Positions 1 to 12,734 of a stretch of DNA of 64,000 nt are shown one piece after another. The notes below the pieces were generated by a model, which was not told the origin of the DNA, searched no databases, and saw only the letters and a program-made list of their open reading frames with translations. Position 1 is the stretch's first letter. Each line of letters starts with the position of its first letter. Both the position numbers and the translations under genes were made by a program. Source of the stretch: Polytrichum commune (lineage: Eukaryota; Streptophyta; Polytrichopsida; Polytrichales; Polytrichaceae); contig OX485806.1 in NCBI GenBank assembly GCA_950295325.1, positions 16,306,001-16,370,000 of the forward strand, read 5' to 3'.

Positions 1-291
1 ATCAGAAAGACTTAAAAGCACAATGATCGATGATCCCATATTGGTTCCTTCGTGGAGGTAAGAAAATGATCAATCATGCAATCTTCCTGCAAATTCGACA
101 CGTTGGTTACACTGAAGCTGATGATGCTCAACTCTTGATGATGAAAGCGGTAATTAATTAACAATCTTCCCGAGGAGGAGGCGAGTTAATGTTGATGCAT
201 ATGATGATCGGTTACCAATTAATGTAATGGAATTACTGGTCTACTCACTCAAGTGATGATGAATTTCAGGAGCTGCATGCATTGCACCCAC

Positions 292-3200
292 TTACAAGCA
301 CTCATGGAGGACTAAGTCTGCAGGAGGTTGGCCATGGATGACGGCTTCCTGAAGAGTTCTCTCCCAGTCCGAAATCGTTAACCCGGGAGTCAATGGCCTG
401 CAACACACATGACCATGACCTTACATTGGTCATAGCAAGACGATATGTGGTGACCGTGAATTCAAGATCCAATGTTTTGTAATATGAATCATAGTACATG
501 TGGAAAGAGAAGAGATCCTGTGGAAAGACTTTCAAAGTAAAGCAGCGCAATTGTTTAATTCCTATTGATTAAGAAGATCATGTGAAACTACTTGAAAAAT
601 TCAGAAGCTGCAGAACAAAATTGAATGGAATGTAGCTTTTTGTAAAGATGATGATGATGATACCTTTCCTCCCTATTTTTGAATAGAGTCATTGGTTGAC
701 CTTTAGGCCACTCTGGTGCAGCCGCAGCCGCAGCCGCAGTTGAACTTGTTTCAACCGCAGCAGCAGCCTCTTTGAACTTCAAAGCTTTAGGATTCAACAT
801 CTTCGACTGCAACCCTTCGTTATTACAGCCAGGACTACTGTGATGCAACGCAGGAGAGTCGAAGATACAGCTTTCACCTGAGGGCTGAAGCAATTTGATG
901 TCCGTTCTTTTCTTGTCTTGAATTGCGAGAGGGAACTTGAAAGATATGTAAGTATCCCTGCTCACATCTCTGGACTCTTTAGTCAGTTTCTCGTCTAAGG
1001 ACTTGCTCACATGAGTAGTAGCACCATCACTGCAAGCATAACAAAAATTTGCAACATGCTGATTGTCAGATCAAGTCAGAGCCACATTACCACTACATTG
1101 TGCAATAATGTCACAAAATGCAGAAAGTAAAACAGATCATTCACCTCCTGAAATAAAATGTTGCAGAGTTTAATGAATGTATGTACATACCCGACTATGG
1201 AAGCCTCGTGAGAAGTAGTAGTAGTAGTAGTAGTAGTGGTTTCCTTAAGACCGGCTATGGCTGCAGTAGGCCTTCGCTGCTGCTGCTGCTGCTGCTGTCT
1301 GTTGGCCTCCTTGATGGTATCTTTGAAAAGATCTTCACACGATTTGGAGAGCTTGGGAACGTGAAGTGTGTGTTCCAATGTAGGGTTGAATACAACACTT
1401 GACTGTGATTCAGTCCCTTGCACAGAAGCTGCATGCCTCACAGCGGGTGCGATAACTAACTTATAACTTTTCATATCCGGTTTCACATCGACCACCTTAA
1501 TGTTCCCGTTTGAATCATTAACCATGGTGGCTTTCTTGTTCTGATGATCCCCAGGGGAGCCTGCTGCTGGATGGTGCAGGATGACCTCTGGGACTACAAC
1601 AACTTCTCTGCACCTCGCACTAGTGTCATAAGTGTCACTACTAACTGCTCGTGTAGTATTTTCTGGTCGAGTTAACCCTGGATTTTTCCTTGCAAATCTG
1701 GCCATGGACTTGCGCTCTCTGGCTACCAGCTTGCTGTTGATTGTGCCATCCTCCTTCATTTCCAGGAAATCAAATAGGCTTTTAACCTCTTTCGCTGGTT
1801 TATCAGGGGACAGACCAGAGCTGCCAATGATATTCCTCTGAGTCTTGTCTTCGAAACTAGAGTTGTTGTTCACCTGTGTCTTTTCGAAGATTAGAGCCTT
1901 CTTCACTACCTTGCTTGCTTTGCTTCCATGTTTGGAAAGGTTAGGGTCATCCACTGTGTTATTAGTCTCCACAACATCTACATGTCGGCACAACTGTGGT
2001 CTATGGAACCTGCTTGCCTTCCTCATCAAGAACAGAAACGGGTCTCCTGGTAAACACGGTGCACATCCTGCACTGGAACCCATGGCTTCTAAATTGAGGA
2101 CATCTCTGGAAACAAAATTCTCATGATCCTGGGAGGTTAGGATGGGACTTTTGATGCTACTGAGGGGAGTTGAGAAGATATTGGTAGTACTGTCGCTCTT
2201 CAACTCAGCTACTTCTGACTTTATCCAAGTTCTTCTTAGACTTTCCTCTCTTAGGGTTTCACCACCTTCAGGCTGCAAGGACTCCTTCATAGCTACCACC
2301 ACATGATGATGATGTCTTGGCGATGGCGAAACTTCACTATCTGAGGATGTGGTGCTGCAGTAATTCTCAGTGAGGGAGCTTGTACTGCTGTGCTTTGCAT
2401 TAACAGCAGCCACTTCTGTGACATTCAAGCATGTGTTCGTGTCTATTCTTCTTGTCCTTTCGATGCTTCTCTTGGTCTCATCACATGGACATGTACCGCT
2501 GCTGGAAAAATCGCTATGATCCACACTGCACATCTCTGGTGCTGTTATGCTACGTGAAAGGCTGAACATTATTTCCTGGTTTAGGTCGATACTGCTGTCG
2601 GAGGGGTCATTGCAGACATCTCCAATGAGCTGGTATCTCTGGGAGATTGTTGAAGGTAAATCACATTCTACCTGTCTCAGCTGCTCCGGCTTGGCACATC
2701 GCATGGAATTAGACTTGCTTGGGGTTGATGATCTCCCAGCTCCCTCAGCCTCCATTGATGGAGATGACTTTCTTGCAAGATGCAGACATTCGGAGGAGAC
2801 ATGTGCTTGATCTACAGATAAGCAGAGGAGAGAAGATTAATAAGCTATGGAGAAGAGAAGATTATCTATGGAATTTGAGAGTTATTTCTGCAGCAAGTCA
2901 TAAGGTTTCGGCTTCCATATCCTGAATTTCACATACCTTGTGACGCATCAAAGACCTCCAGAGCTTTCAGGACATACTCGCCGCTACCGTGAAGAGGGAA
3001 AATGAGGTCATCGTCAAAGAGGTCGCACCAGATGAACGTGTCCTTGTAGTTCCTGTGGGCCAATCCGACCAAGCTTAAGACGATTTTCTTCTTGGCAAGA
3101 GACGACAATAAACAATGACCTATTAAGTCGCCAGGTTGCAATCGATTAAGAAAGTGTGTATCAACAACAAAAGGTCACCCGGAACAATGGCAGGGTACAT

Positions 3201-3647
3201 ACTGTGTTCATTCTGTTAAAATCTTCTTCGACATTTTCCCATTGAATTCAGATGGATGCAATTTTAGAATACGCACTAAGCTTACCTTTTGTACGACCAA
3301 GAATACGAGTTCGGCATGCCTTTACCCCGAAGTGCAGTCAGACGGACCTTCACATCTGGCCATGACCAACCAGGGCACTTGAATAATGTTAGATAGCTGC
3401 TGCGGTCACTAAGTTTCTTGGATTTTTTTTGGACAAATTGCTTTACTCGGGCATGTATCTATTGATCACTTGCAGACATCTTACATCGATAACGAAGAGA
3501 TTAGAATTACCTACCTTTTAAGGTTGGCCCTTCTTGGTCGGAGGGATACTGGACTTGAAGCATATGAGGATGCTCCAGCTTGGCACCCCGGCTGACCAGG
3601 TAAAGAATATCCACTCTACGATGTTGTTGTCTTCCAGATGACTCCAT
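292..3647 (-). CDS. SOK: SOSEKI (DUF966) polarity protein, complete six-exon gene
   Basis: Exons, read 5' to 3' on the minus strand: 3647-3515, 3355-3286, 3052-2937, 2811-1191, 1029-664 and 397-292. All junctions are GT-AG and in phase, giving 803 residues. SOSEKI proteins are plant polarity factors that polymerise through an N-terminal DIX-like domain at cell edges. That domain fills about residues 11-102: VDILYLVSRG, LEHPHM (24-29), LRGKGMPNSYSW (53-64), RNYKDTFIWCDL and EYVLKALE, all recognisable against the family. The start is secure because an in-frame TGA lies two codons upstream. The remaining ~700 residues are low-complexity, with Ser-rich stretches, a Gln run (reverse strand near 1279-1300), a nine-Thr run (near 1216-1241) and an Ala run (near 716-742). 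At about 800 residues it is roughly twice the length of typical flowering-plant SOKs. The DIX identity is seen directly; the polarity role is family knowledge. Confidence 0.9.
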
Positions 3648-4535
3648 TGTGGATCAGAAAACCAGAAATGCCAGATGATGACTAAGATTGCTACACCCAA
3701 TGTAGCAAGACTACTTCCAACACACCAATTCTCTTCAAATTTACACGCTACGGTGTAACATGAGAAAAGGAAAATTTCAGTCACCACCTGAACTAACTAA
3801 CATTTTCAAAGCTTCGTTGGAATCGGTGTATGGCAAGTAGATGATGTTCACCATGCTCGCCATCATCGATACTGCTCGCTGTCGCGGTGGTCCACTCAGT
3901 GTATAACATTGCAGATGTTTGACCACCAGGCCTAGCTAGCTTCTTCGAGGTTACCTGGTGACAGATATCAAACCATCCGAAGGTTGATGCATCAGATTCG
4001 TCCTAGGACCACTGGACTTAATCTTTCGAACTCAGCTAAGGTAGCTCGAAAGGTTTGGTCGATGGTGTGGAAGGACAGACTTGAAAGAATCGGCAACAAA
4101 CTTTCTACAGACAAAAAAGGATTAATTGACCTAACCATCAGCAGCAAGTTTCGGAGCGATGATTATCCACAACTATCTATGTCCCAGCAGAGTACTCCAG
4201 TGTGAAAGGTGCTGCTTGCAGAAAGGACATCAGACTGATGAGGGATTGTTACAGGTACTGGTGGAGAATAAAGAGAATTTAGCTAAACAATGTCATAGGC
4301 AACACTCAGCTCGCACGAGTGACCTCAGTAGTCTTGCAGAAAAGGACTCCAACAGACACGACAGACAGCGTAAACGGTAACTTCGGGGTTTTTTTTAGTG
4401 TGGACGGTAGTATTTACTGCCTGTGGTGAGGATTGCTGCGGATTAAGGATAGTGCCGCACTATTTAACCTAGCTTAAATCACATACTCATTAGAAGATGA
4501 TATGTAAAACAAGATCTCTCACCTAATTACCCCCT
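3648..4535. other. SOSEKI upstream / leader region
   Basis: No convincing coding exon was seen immediately upstream of the SOSEKI start codon. The stretch is probably its 5' untranslated region and promoter, possibly with a leader intron. Open frames on the plus strand around 3984-4380 show no recognisable domain and I do not call them genes. Confidence 0.4.
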
Positions 4536-4539
4536 AATT

Positions 4540-5209
4540 GCAGCTGTCATCTCATTTTAGTCTGAACTTAAACCTATCCATCTGTCTCTAATCTCCACCT
4601 GCAAGCTAGCTCTAGTTACCTGCAAAGTGCAAGCCGCTGTCAGTATGATTCCAAGCCCATCACGTTCTGGAGTTAGTTTAGGCCGGTACACCAAATCTCT
4701 CTCTACACATTGTCAAGCAAAGTACTATTATACTGGAAGTAGGAGGTAAAACAAGGAAGAGTCTGGAATCATGTATGCATCAACACTCCAAGGAGCATTA
4801 AGCTAAATTTCACTTACTTTGAAAGGAGCTTGCAAGATTAGTTGTACTTGAAAAACTATAATTTGCTGTCACCTCATTTCAGTCACCAAACCTCTCTCTC
4901 TCTCTCACTCTCTCTCTCTCTCACCTGCAAGCTAGCTCTACCTGCAAAGTCCAAGCTCCGCCTGTCGCGTTCTGGAGCTAGGCCGGTACACCGAATCTCC
5001 ACAACAATGTCAAGCAAACTACTTATAAAGTGGATCAAGCAGCAACCAAGGAACTGGGTAGCGCATGGCACGCCTTAAGAACTCTAAGAGTCGATCATGG
5101 ATCCATCAGCATGCCGAGGAGCACTAATCTAACTTACTCTTCACAAAAGTGCTTGAAAGATCACTTGTAAAGCTTCTTTCACCTATCTGCTGTCATCTCA
5201 TTGTAGTCA

Positions 5210-5244
<35 letters not shown>

Positions 5245-5335
5245 ACTGCATGAAGCTGTCAGTGCACCGAATTAGCAGCAAAAACAAGATAGCGCATGCA
5301 GCCACAGAGTATGATGAGCACTCCGGAATATGGGA
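4540..5335. repeat. Three tandem ~323-base degenerate repeats upstream of SOSEKI
   Basis: A common sequence beginning CTGTCAYCTCATT recurs at 4544, 4866 and 5190, spaced 322 and 324 bases. It is followed in order by a CT tract, GCAAGCTAGCTCTA-like text, CGTTCTGGAG, GGCCGGTACACC, and a block with CAGCATGCCGAGGAGCA-like text. The third copy is shortened. The CT microsatellites at 4892-4922 and 5213-5240 sit at the same place in each unit. CT-rich tracts are common in plant leaders, so these repeats may lie in or near the SOSEKI promoter. Confidence 0.75.
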
Positions 5336-8300
5336 TCCAATCCGTAGAGGAAGTGAAAGTAGTGCAGTAGGTAATTAAGTACTTGCTCCTCACTCTGCAG
5401 ACTAAGTTAGCTCACATTACCTTACCTCACATTACAATATCCAGGTTGTTCATGGCACATGAGTCGACAGATGATGGTCAGAAGCAGAGCAGAGGAGAGG
5501 CAATTGCAATGAATGTCTGTCTTTTTGTTGGTCTGTCTGTCTGCAGCTCTGATCGCGTCATGTCAATCCCGTGAGCGTGGTGTCCAACGTGAACATTCCC
5601 AACGTCCATATAGATTTACATGCTAGCTGGTCCTACTGTGTAGATAATTAAACTTTATCAACCCTTCCTGAATCCCTTCTGCCCTCGCTCGTGTGCAAGA
5701 AGCTGCCGCCGCCGCATGCGTCGAGCTCCATCGCTGCCTCTGCCAACAAGCCAACAACTCAAGAAATGAATGAATAAATTGAATGGGTCGTCAGCACCGA
5801 TTGAGGCCCATTAAGTTACTTCTTCACTCCGCCAACAAACTGAACTGAACTAAACTAAACTAAACCCAACCAAATTAGTGTCTGGCGAGGGAGATTTTTG
5901 GGCATAATTTAATCTGTCGAAATCCTAGTGTTTCCAAATCCTTGTTGTGATGTTTCGGTTTTTCTTTATTGAATTGAGGCATATTCCATACATTCCTCTG
6001 AAATGATCAGTAATTTCCTTGAAGTCTTGAACTACAACCGGTTAATCTGTAACTAGCAGTCGGCTCTAAATGAAACTAAACTGAGGGAACTCTATAAACT
6101 ATCACTCCCTACATTGAGTTCGAATGAATCATCAACCCTGCATTTTGTATGCTTCATTTTCTTGGGCCTTCAATTATCTAGTCCTCCGGGCATGCCTTTG
6201 GCTTCTTGTAGTGTAGTTGTTCTCCGTCTTGTAGAACACACAAGCATTCTGTTCATTTTCCTGGTGAATTAAATTGGTCAATAGTCTTTTTTGGAAGAAT
6301 AAAATATGGCATATTTTTTAATTTTTTTGGTACCCTTTCTTTCCTTCAATTGTTATAATGTAAAGAAATCCAAAGAATTATCCATGCCCATTTATTTTCC
6401 CTTGATTTAGTAGCTCATCTCCAAAGTTTCAAGATCCTCCGAATAAATCCTATGTTAACTACAAATCTTGTTCACGTAAATTTCCACAGCCAACATTAAG
6501 GGAATTTCAAATGCATTGTCTTAAAACAACCCTTTCATAGGCTTGGGTAGACAAACATCAAACTTAGTACACCAGTGGCATGTTGCTTAGTTGCACCATG
6601 ATTCAGCGCCCACTAAGGTTACGGTCCTTCCAATAATTGTTTAAACTCAAGTATGAAGTTAATTCACTCAGGCCGCGACACTGACTCCGTAACATGACAC
6701 AACTCCTTGGCTACGTTCCATGGGACCAAGTTTCACATGTCAAGTATAATTCTCCTTTACTTCCAAAATTCCCCCGGCCGTTCATGGGGAGCACTTAGAC
6801 TGCGTACTGTGAACTTTTCAACAAGCAACTGTACATTATCGTTTTCTCTAAATCACAAGCTCTTTCTTTGGAATGGGACCGTTGTGTCGCTGGCTTAGTA
6901 ATGTCATGTCAACTATACTTCTATCGGAACTTATAAACAACTTGAAGATAAACTACTGTAACTTAGTAATTAACTTAACTTCGGAGGTAATAAATACTTA
7001 TCACTTCCCTGCGCCATTTGTGTTGAGTGCCTAGTCGTGCATGCATCCAACCCCCTCGACGTGCATATATAAATGAGTATCTTATAAAATTTAACCCTCC
7101 CTTAATGAATTATCCAGAGTCCAAGCCCGGCCGTCGAATTTGGCTTCTTGTACTGAACTTCATACACCCGGCCTGCTGAATTTTTTGTGCTTCTTTGTTC
7201 TTGGCCGGACGACGTCAATCGCATCAGTCCAAATTGAATAAATGCTCACTTCTCGCCAGTTGATTGTTGCAACATCAACTCCCACGACCCAGATTTCGTG
7301 TCTGCTTGTGTTTGTTTCGCAACATCGAATCATTCAGGTGGGTGTGGGTTAAATTTGTGTAACTCTCGTTCGTCTCTCTTGCCGAACCATTAATCTTCAT
7401 CATCATCCTCCTCCTCCGACAATTACTATGAGTCTGATTAATATACTTGCAGTCTTCATGCTCGAACGTTGACAGCATGTGTGCAAGAAAAAATCGATCA
7501 GCTCCCACTGGAAAGGTCAAGGCCTGGATGATGATTGCCTCAATTATTTGCCATCCCTGTATTATAAATGCGGGCTCTGATATCAGGTATATAATATTAT
7601 ACTAGATTTATATGTTGAAATGATGCTAAAACTCAAGGAAATCCAGTCTTTAAGGAGGGGTACTTAGTAATGCCGTGGTTTTTGTCAACGGTTTTGTCGT
7701 GGAATGGATTGTTTCAAAGCGGGCATTCGTGTGTGCACACGGTTCAAGGAGGTTCTAAAAGCTAATGTTTGAAGGAATTGGATGAAATCGAAATGAATGA
7801 CTGTATAACATTGCTCGGCTTCTTGGTTGTGTTATGTGGGACCAAGTATTGGGTGAGAATCAAGGCCAGCTTAGAGTACAATGAAGAAGTGCACATGCTA
7901 GTGAAGATTTTCAGCCCAAGACAAGGTTATTTGAGGCACCGGTTGGTATGGTGGACAAGTTGGAAAAAAAAATTCATTTTTATTTGAAAGTAAAAACCTG
8001 AAGTTGGAGTTTTTCGGAGGCCAAGTTTCTTGTCTGAGGGTGTGAGGTTACCCAAGAAACTTGACCTCTGGAGAAATCCCCTAGCAAAAAAGTGTTGCCA
8101 CATTGGCATCCATGTCATTTTTTGGTCCATGCTTGAAGTTCTCCACGGGAAAAGTCTTGGCCACAATGTAAACCCAGACTAGTGAAGAACTTATTTTGTA
8201 GCCAATCATATTGTTCCATTCCCTTAAAATTCTTGAGCAGTGGACTTTTTCACCTTAGTCTAAAGGCGGTTTTGATTATCCTTCAACACCGGGATTCCCT

Positions 8301-8468
8301 GTTTATGGGGAGATTCCCATGCTATGTACTGTGGAGTTCTCGACAAACAATTATAAATTTAGAGTTTTTAAAAAATTGCAGCCTCTTTCTTTGAAAGGAG
8401 ACCATCATCAAGCTGCTTAGGAATGTTCACTGACTAGGCACAATGATTTAGAATCGAGTTATTCAGGT
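5336..8468. other. Intergenic, no gene seen
   Basis: Mostly unique AT-rich sequence with no recognisable coding exon. One copy of the AACCGGTT-containing repeat family lies near 5893-6068 and is listed with that family. A G+C-rich patch with CCGCCGCCG near 5700-5720 has no associated reading frame that I can identify. Confidence 0.5.
5893..6068 (+). repeat. AACCGGTT-family repeat, copy 1 (partial)
   Basis: Shares CGGTTTTTCTTTATT, CATTCCTCTGAAATGATCAG, a run of text ending CAACCGGTTAATCTGTAACT, and the trailing GCAGTCGGCT with the copies near 15.1 and 33.1 kb. The left half is diverged. Confidence 0.65.
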
Positions 8469-9067
8469 ATTGTTTACATCATGGACCATGAAGTCGTCCC
8501 ATGTCAGAGGGCTTTTTCCCATGGCTGCACTTCATGGTAACACTTCCATGGTTGTATTTCTAAAAAAATGCATTCTTAAAACCTTTGGAACCCTTACTAG
8601 GTGTAAACCAAACATGAACCAAGAGAAGTGACCATGCACCAAAAAGTAGGTGTGTTGATTTTCAATACATGTCCAAAAAGAGCAGCTTTGGGAATTTTCT
8701 TCATGTTTGACCTTCTCCCCTTCTTCTTCTTCTTCCCTACTTTCCGCGCAACTACGAAAAACGTTTGACAAAAAAATAAATTGATTAAAATTGATTAAAA
8801 TGGTACTTCTATGTCACGGTCCCCTGACATTTGCAGTGAGAGAACCGCGCTTGCCTCTCCCACTACAAACCCCGACAAACCATGACAATGGATAAATGTA
8901 GGCCTGAAAACAGACCTTTGAAGACCTCAAACTCCATGGTCACTCTTACATTACAGTTCCCTTCCTTGATGTAAACCGAAGTGGTCCCAACAAGACAAGT
9001 TGAACAGCCAATCACATATTTTAGAAGAGCAAGAGACGACTTCATGGTCCGTAATGTACACGGCCCC
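8469..9067. mobile_element. Family-A MITE (CCATGGACCATGAAGTCG termini), copy 1
   Basis: Begins ATTGTTTACATCATGGACC and ends as its near complement, GTCCGTAATGTACACGGCCC, with ATGAAGTCGTCCC / GACGACTTCAT just inside. The inner text (reverse of GTGACCATGGAGTTTGAGG, GGTTTACATC, GCCAATCACA) matches copies at 12.2, 18-20.7 and 23.5 kb. About 600 bases, no coding capacity. Confidence 0.8.
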
Positions 9068-9764
9068 TCGGTAGAGTTTTGAAGTGAATATTTATTCTCT
9101 CACTTGCAGAGCTGACAGCAAGGGGGGGAGGGGGGGGGGTCGTCACAACGCAAACCGAGAGGATATACATAAATGTGGGGTAAATTACGTTACAATGGGG
9201 GCCATGACCGACGAGCTTTAAGTGTCCATGCAAGGGGAAGCATATATATTATTAGTAGTCATCGTATTAGTATTGTAATTATTATTGTTCATCATTGGCT
9301 TCCGTGTGTGTGTTGTGTATGTAGTACTACTGGGTACGCTATTAACTTATAAGGCAAGCTCAGAAATATGGGGAAGAGCGTTGTCGTATATATATATATA
9401 TATCGCTTGATTCACGGCCACCAACCAGTAAGGGCCGGGGACAACAACATTACAAACAAGACAAACTCCACCCTAAGTTATTCTCCTCACCATGCACATC
9501 ATCATCACACCTACTTCTTGTTGCAGCATTCGTGGACTAATTCTAGTAAAACTATGCATACATATATATATATATATATATGGGAATTTGAGTATTTTAT
9601 ATTGCATGTTTTTACATATTTTGAACAAAAGAAAGAAAAAAGAAAATTTGAAGTTTGAGATTGAGTGCCACTATAAGTGTATGAGTGTTCGGAGGCTATT
9701 TGTCCCGTGTAGTTATTAAAAAAATGGTAGCATTGCTGAAATTTTGTAATTCTATCACAGTGGT

Positions 9765-9797
<33 letters not shown>

Positions 9798-10110
9798 TCC
9801 TTATGGGCACATCTTATGCATTGCACATGATTGATCGTATATGCAACATCCATATCACCTCATTTCATTTGTGAATTGTATTCATAGATGCGATTCGGGT
9901 GAAAGTAGAATTGTTGGGGGAAACCTGACTACTTGATATCTCATGTTTTTGTAGACTTATCGAGATGACAGATCATTAACTCCATAAACTTGTTATGTAT
10001 GTTTGAGACCGATGGAATTATGAACACTAAAGCTAGCTACTTTTGTAAATAGATATGTCTATTAAAAAACCATGGTTCCATGCCCACGTTCCATGCTTAA
10101 GGCGCATCTC
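9068..10110. other. Intergenic with microsatellites
   Basis: Contains G-runs near 9121-9139, TA repeats near 9390-9405 and 9559-9581, and a GA repeat at 9773-9796. Apparent reading frames here are translations of these simple repeats. No gene seen. Confidence 0.6.
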
Positions 10111-10117
10111 ACATGCA

Positions 10118-10157
10118 CATGATCATGTGCATGTACATGTACATGCACATGATCATG
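10118..10157. repeat. 40-base perfect palindrome
   Basis: Every base from 10118 to 10157 pairs with its mirror image. The sequence is built from CATG, TGCATG, GTAC and GATC blocks, and contains the smaller perfect palindrome CATGCACATGATCATGTGC... on its left shoulder from 10112. There is no spacer, so it could form a cruciform. Confidence 0.9.
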
Positions 10158-10542
10158 CCTATTCACTCAAATTCACATATTAAGAGTAGACCTTTTTTAT
10201 TGGGGGGGGGGGAGAGGATGGACAAAAATCCGTAGTACATTTCTTTCCAAGTCATGATGTTTATATTTATGAAAGATAAATGAAATAAGTTTGTTTGAGA
10301 TTCATTGTGTAAATAAAAATACAAGCTACCCGGGCTTGAGACAAGAGAGTGGGGAATCTTGGGGGAAACTCTTTAGGGTGCACCCAATGAAACCACATAA
10401 CCCCAAAAAAGAGTAATCACCCTAAGCATGATCAACGAAGGGTGAGTTTTCATGTAGGCCGGCCGTCTACTAGATTCTAGATAATAGTGAGTTGTAGGTG
10501 TTCTCATGTAGATAAGCACAAGCTACCAACCAACCACATTTT

Positions 10543-10949
10543 GGTGGCCTACTAGAATGTGGAGGGTCATGGACATGGGCAGCTAGACTTCCATGCGCCC
10601 ACTAAAGCAACTCTATTCAACCTACAATTGCCAATCACCGCAAGATTGAAGACCGGTTTTAGGAGGAGGAGGAGGAGGAGGAGGAGGTGGTTTTACTCTT
10701 GAAGAGGAGGTTAGTAGGTGAACCATGATTTGAGAAGATCTAAGGGTGAGTTCATTGTAGGCCACTCGCCCACTAGATTCTAGTGAGACTAAGGAAAAAC
10801 TCGCCCAAATGGAAATGGAACTCCTCCATGTTACCAAGGATAGACCCCCTCTTTCAATCCTTTGATGACCAACACTTGTAAGTTAAAAAGTGTTTTGTGG
10901 GCGCATGAAAGTCTACCGGCCCATGTCCACGGCCCTCCACATTCTAGAG
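10543..10949. mobile_element. Foldback element with ~60-base inverted arms
   Basis: The left arm (10543-10603) contains TAGAATGTGGAGGGTCATGG and ATGCGCCCACTAAA. The right arm (10890-10949) contains the reverse complements TGTGGGCGCATG and GGCCCTCCACATTCTAG. The interior holds a GGA trinucleotide run near 10661-10687. An extra related block with CTACTAGATTCTAG occurs at 10440-10500 and 10742-10800. Confidence 0.7.
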
Positions 10950-10954
10950 GAGAG

Positions 10955-11935
10955 GCACACAATATTGATCACTTGAGATTTTGCGCCAGATATGGAGAAA
11001 TATAAGACAAATCATTTTTTTCCCATGTAGGAAGAAAGAGATTAGGAGAACTACAATTTTTTTAGTAATCTTATTCCTTACATTGAAATCAATATGAATT
11101 TTTGAAGCCAAAAGTTGTTCCAAACATATAATAACCAATGTCTAGAGTTTGCCATAACTGATCTTTTAAATCATTCATTCCTCCTCACTTTAGCACTCAA
11201 AACTAGGACACATGTTATGTCATTATTGGTTGCGGCTTGATCAAAATTCAATCCTAGCTTAATTGAAATTCAATCCCATTCTGATTGAAATTTTGATACC
11301 CTATAGATTGCCGATGGGGTCTTGATAAGGAATAGGGGCCTCTAGACTAGAGGCACTCATAGCCAATCACTTAAGAGATTTTGCACTAGATCTGAAGAAG
11401 TATAAGGTGGTATAATTTCTTCTCGTTTAGGAAGATAGAAATAAAGAGCACTAGAATTTTTTTCTGGTAATTTCATTCCTTAAATTGAAAACACTGTGAA
11501 TTTTTTAGCCAGAAAGTTGGCCCAAACATAACCATAATGAGTCTACCATAACCGATCATTTAAGAGATCCTCCGCAAGATATGGAGAAGTACAAGGCGGT
11601 GCAAATTCCTCCCGTGTAGGAAAATAGAAATCAAGAGGATTGCAAAAAGAATTAGTAAGTTTCTTCCTTAAATTGAAATTAATCTGAATTTTCAAAACCA
11701 AAAGTTGGCCCGAATATATTACCAATGTCTAGAGTACGCCATACCCACTCACCTTCAACGTTCATTCCTCCTCATTTTAGCACTCAAAACTAGGACATGT
11801 GCCGTGGCACTATTGATTCCAAATTGATTGAATTTGAGTTCCAGCTTTATCGAAATTCAATCCCAACCTGATCAAAGTTTTGGCACCCTATAAATTGCTG
11901 ATGGGGTATTGATTGGGAACATGTGCCTCTACTAT
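10955..11935 (+). repeat. Direct segmental duplication, about 0.4-0.6 kb unit
   Basis: The block with ATCACTTAAGAGATTTTGC-like text, AGGAAGATAGAAAT and AAAAGTTGGCCCAAACATA appears at about 10960-11150, 11365-11535 and 11545-11725. A companion block with CTCAAAACTAGGACA and GATTGCCGATGGGGT follows at 11185-11345 and again at 11775-11935. An inverted copy lies at 14630-15005. Confidence 0.75.
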
Positions 11936-12174
11936 ACATGGAAGCTCACCCTAAATCCATCGTGTTAGATGGCCTGTAGTATTCCAACACATCTTCCTAG
12001 AGTTTGATACTTGAAAACATTGGGCTGCAATGGTATTCTTTTCATGTCAAAACAAATATAGAAAGCATGTCAAGGTTCTCCAATTCCTTGTTCCTTGGCC
12101 TGGCCTTCATGTCGCTGAGGTGTCTTGGTCTACAATGAATTTTCATAAGCTTGCACCTTGGAAAACAAACATAA

Positions 12175-12734
12175 GGGGGTTGTTTGCACCATGGACCATG
12201 AAGTCGTCCCAAGGCCCTGTAAATTCTGTGATTGGCTATCGAACTCGTCCCGGGACCAATTTTGTTTTCAGCGAGGCAAAAACGTCAGAGTGACCATGGG
12301 GTTCGAGGTCCCCCAAAGACATATTCTAAGGCCTACATTATCCACCTACATGGTCCAACGGAGTTTGCGGTGGGAGAGGCAAAAGAGGTGTTCTACTAGA
12401 AAAAGACAAGGGCCCATGGCAGAGAAATATTGATTTAATCTGAATTTTAATGAATTTTTTTGGGGAAAGAGAAGATGAAGACAAAAAACAAAAAACAAAA
12501 AACCCAAAAAAAAAACACAAACACAAACACAAGAGAATGATCAAACTTGAATTTTTTTGTTGCAAAACTGCCTTTTTTTAAGATATATTAAAAAAATCAT
12601 CACATTCACTTTTTGGTGCACGGTTTTGTGGTTATTTAAGAAATCAGACCATAAAAGTTGGACCATGAAGTCAGACCATGGAAAAAGGCCATCCTCCGTG
12701 CTACGACTTCATGGTCCATGGTGTAGACCAGCCC
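12175..12734. mobile_element. Family-A MITE, copy 2
   Basis: Left end GGGGGTTGTTTGCACCATGG; right end CCATGGTGTAGACCAGCCC. It is colinear with the copy at 23.5 kb: GACCAATTTTGTTTTCAGCG, GGTCCAACGG, GGGCCCATGGCAGAGAAATA, then a GAAGATGAAGACA tract. No coding capacity. Confidence 0.85.

Noticed and set aside
2929-3141. Minus-strand 70-residue frame as an independent small protein
   Set aside because: Only its last part (from 3052 down) is SOSEKI exon 3; the earlier residues are intron read-through.
3518-3787. Minus-strand frame of 89 residues with membrane-like hydrophobic text
   Set aside because: It is the wrong frame over SOSEKI exon 1; the real frame gives the DIX start VDILYLVSRG.
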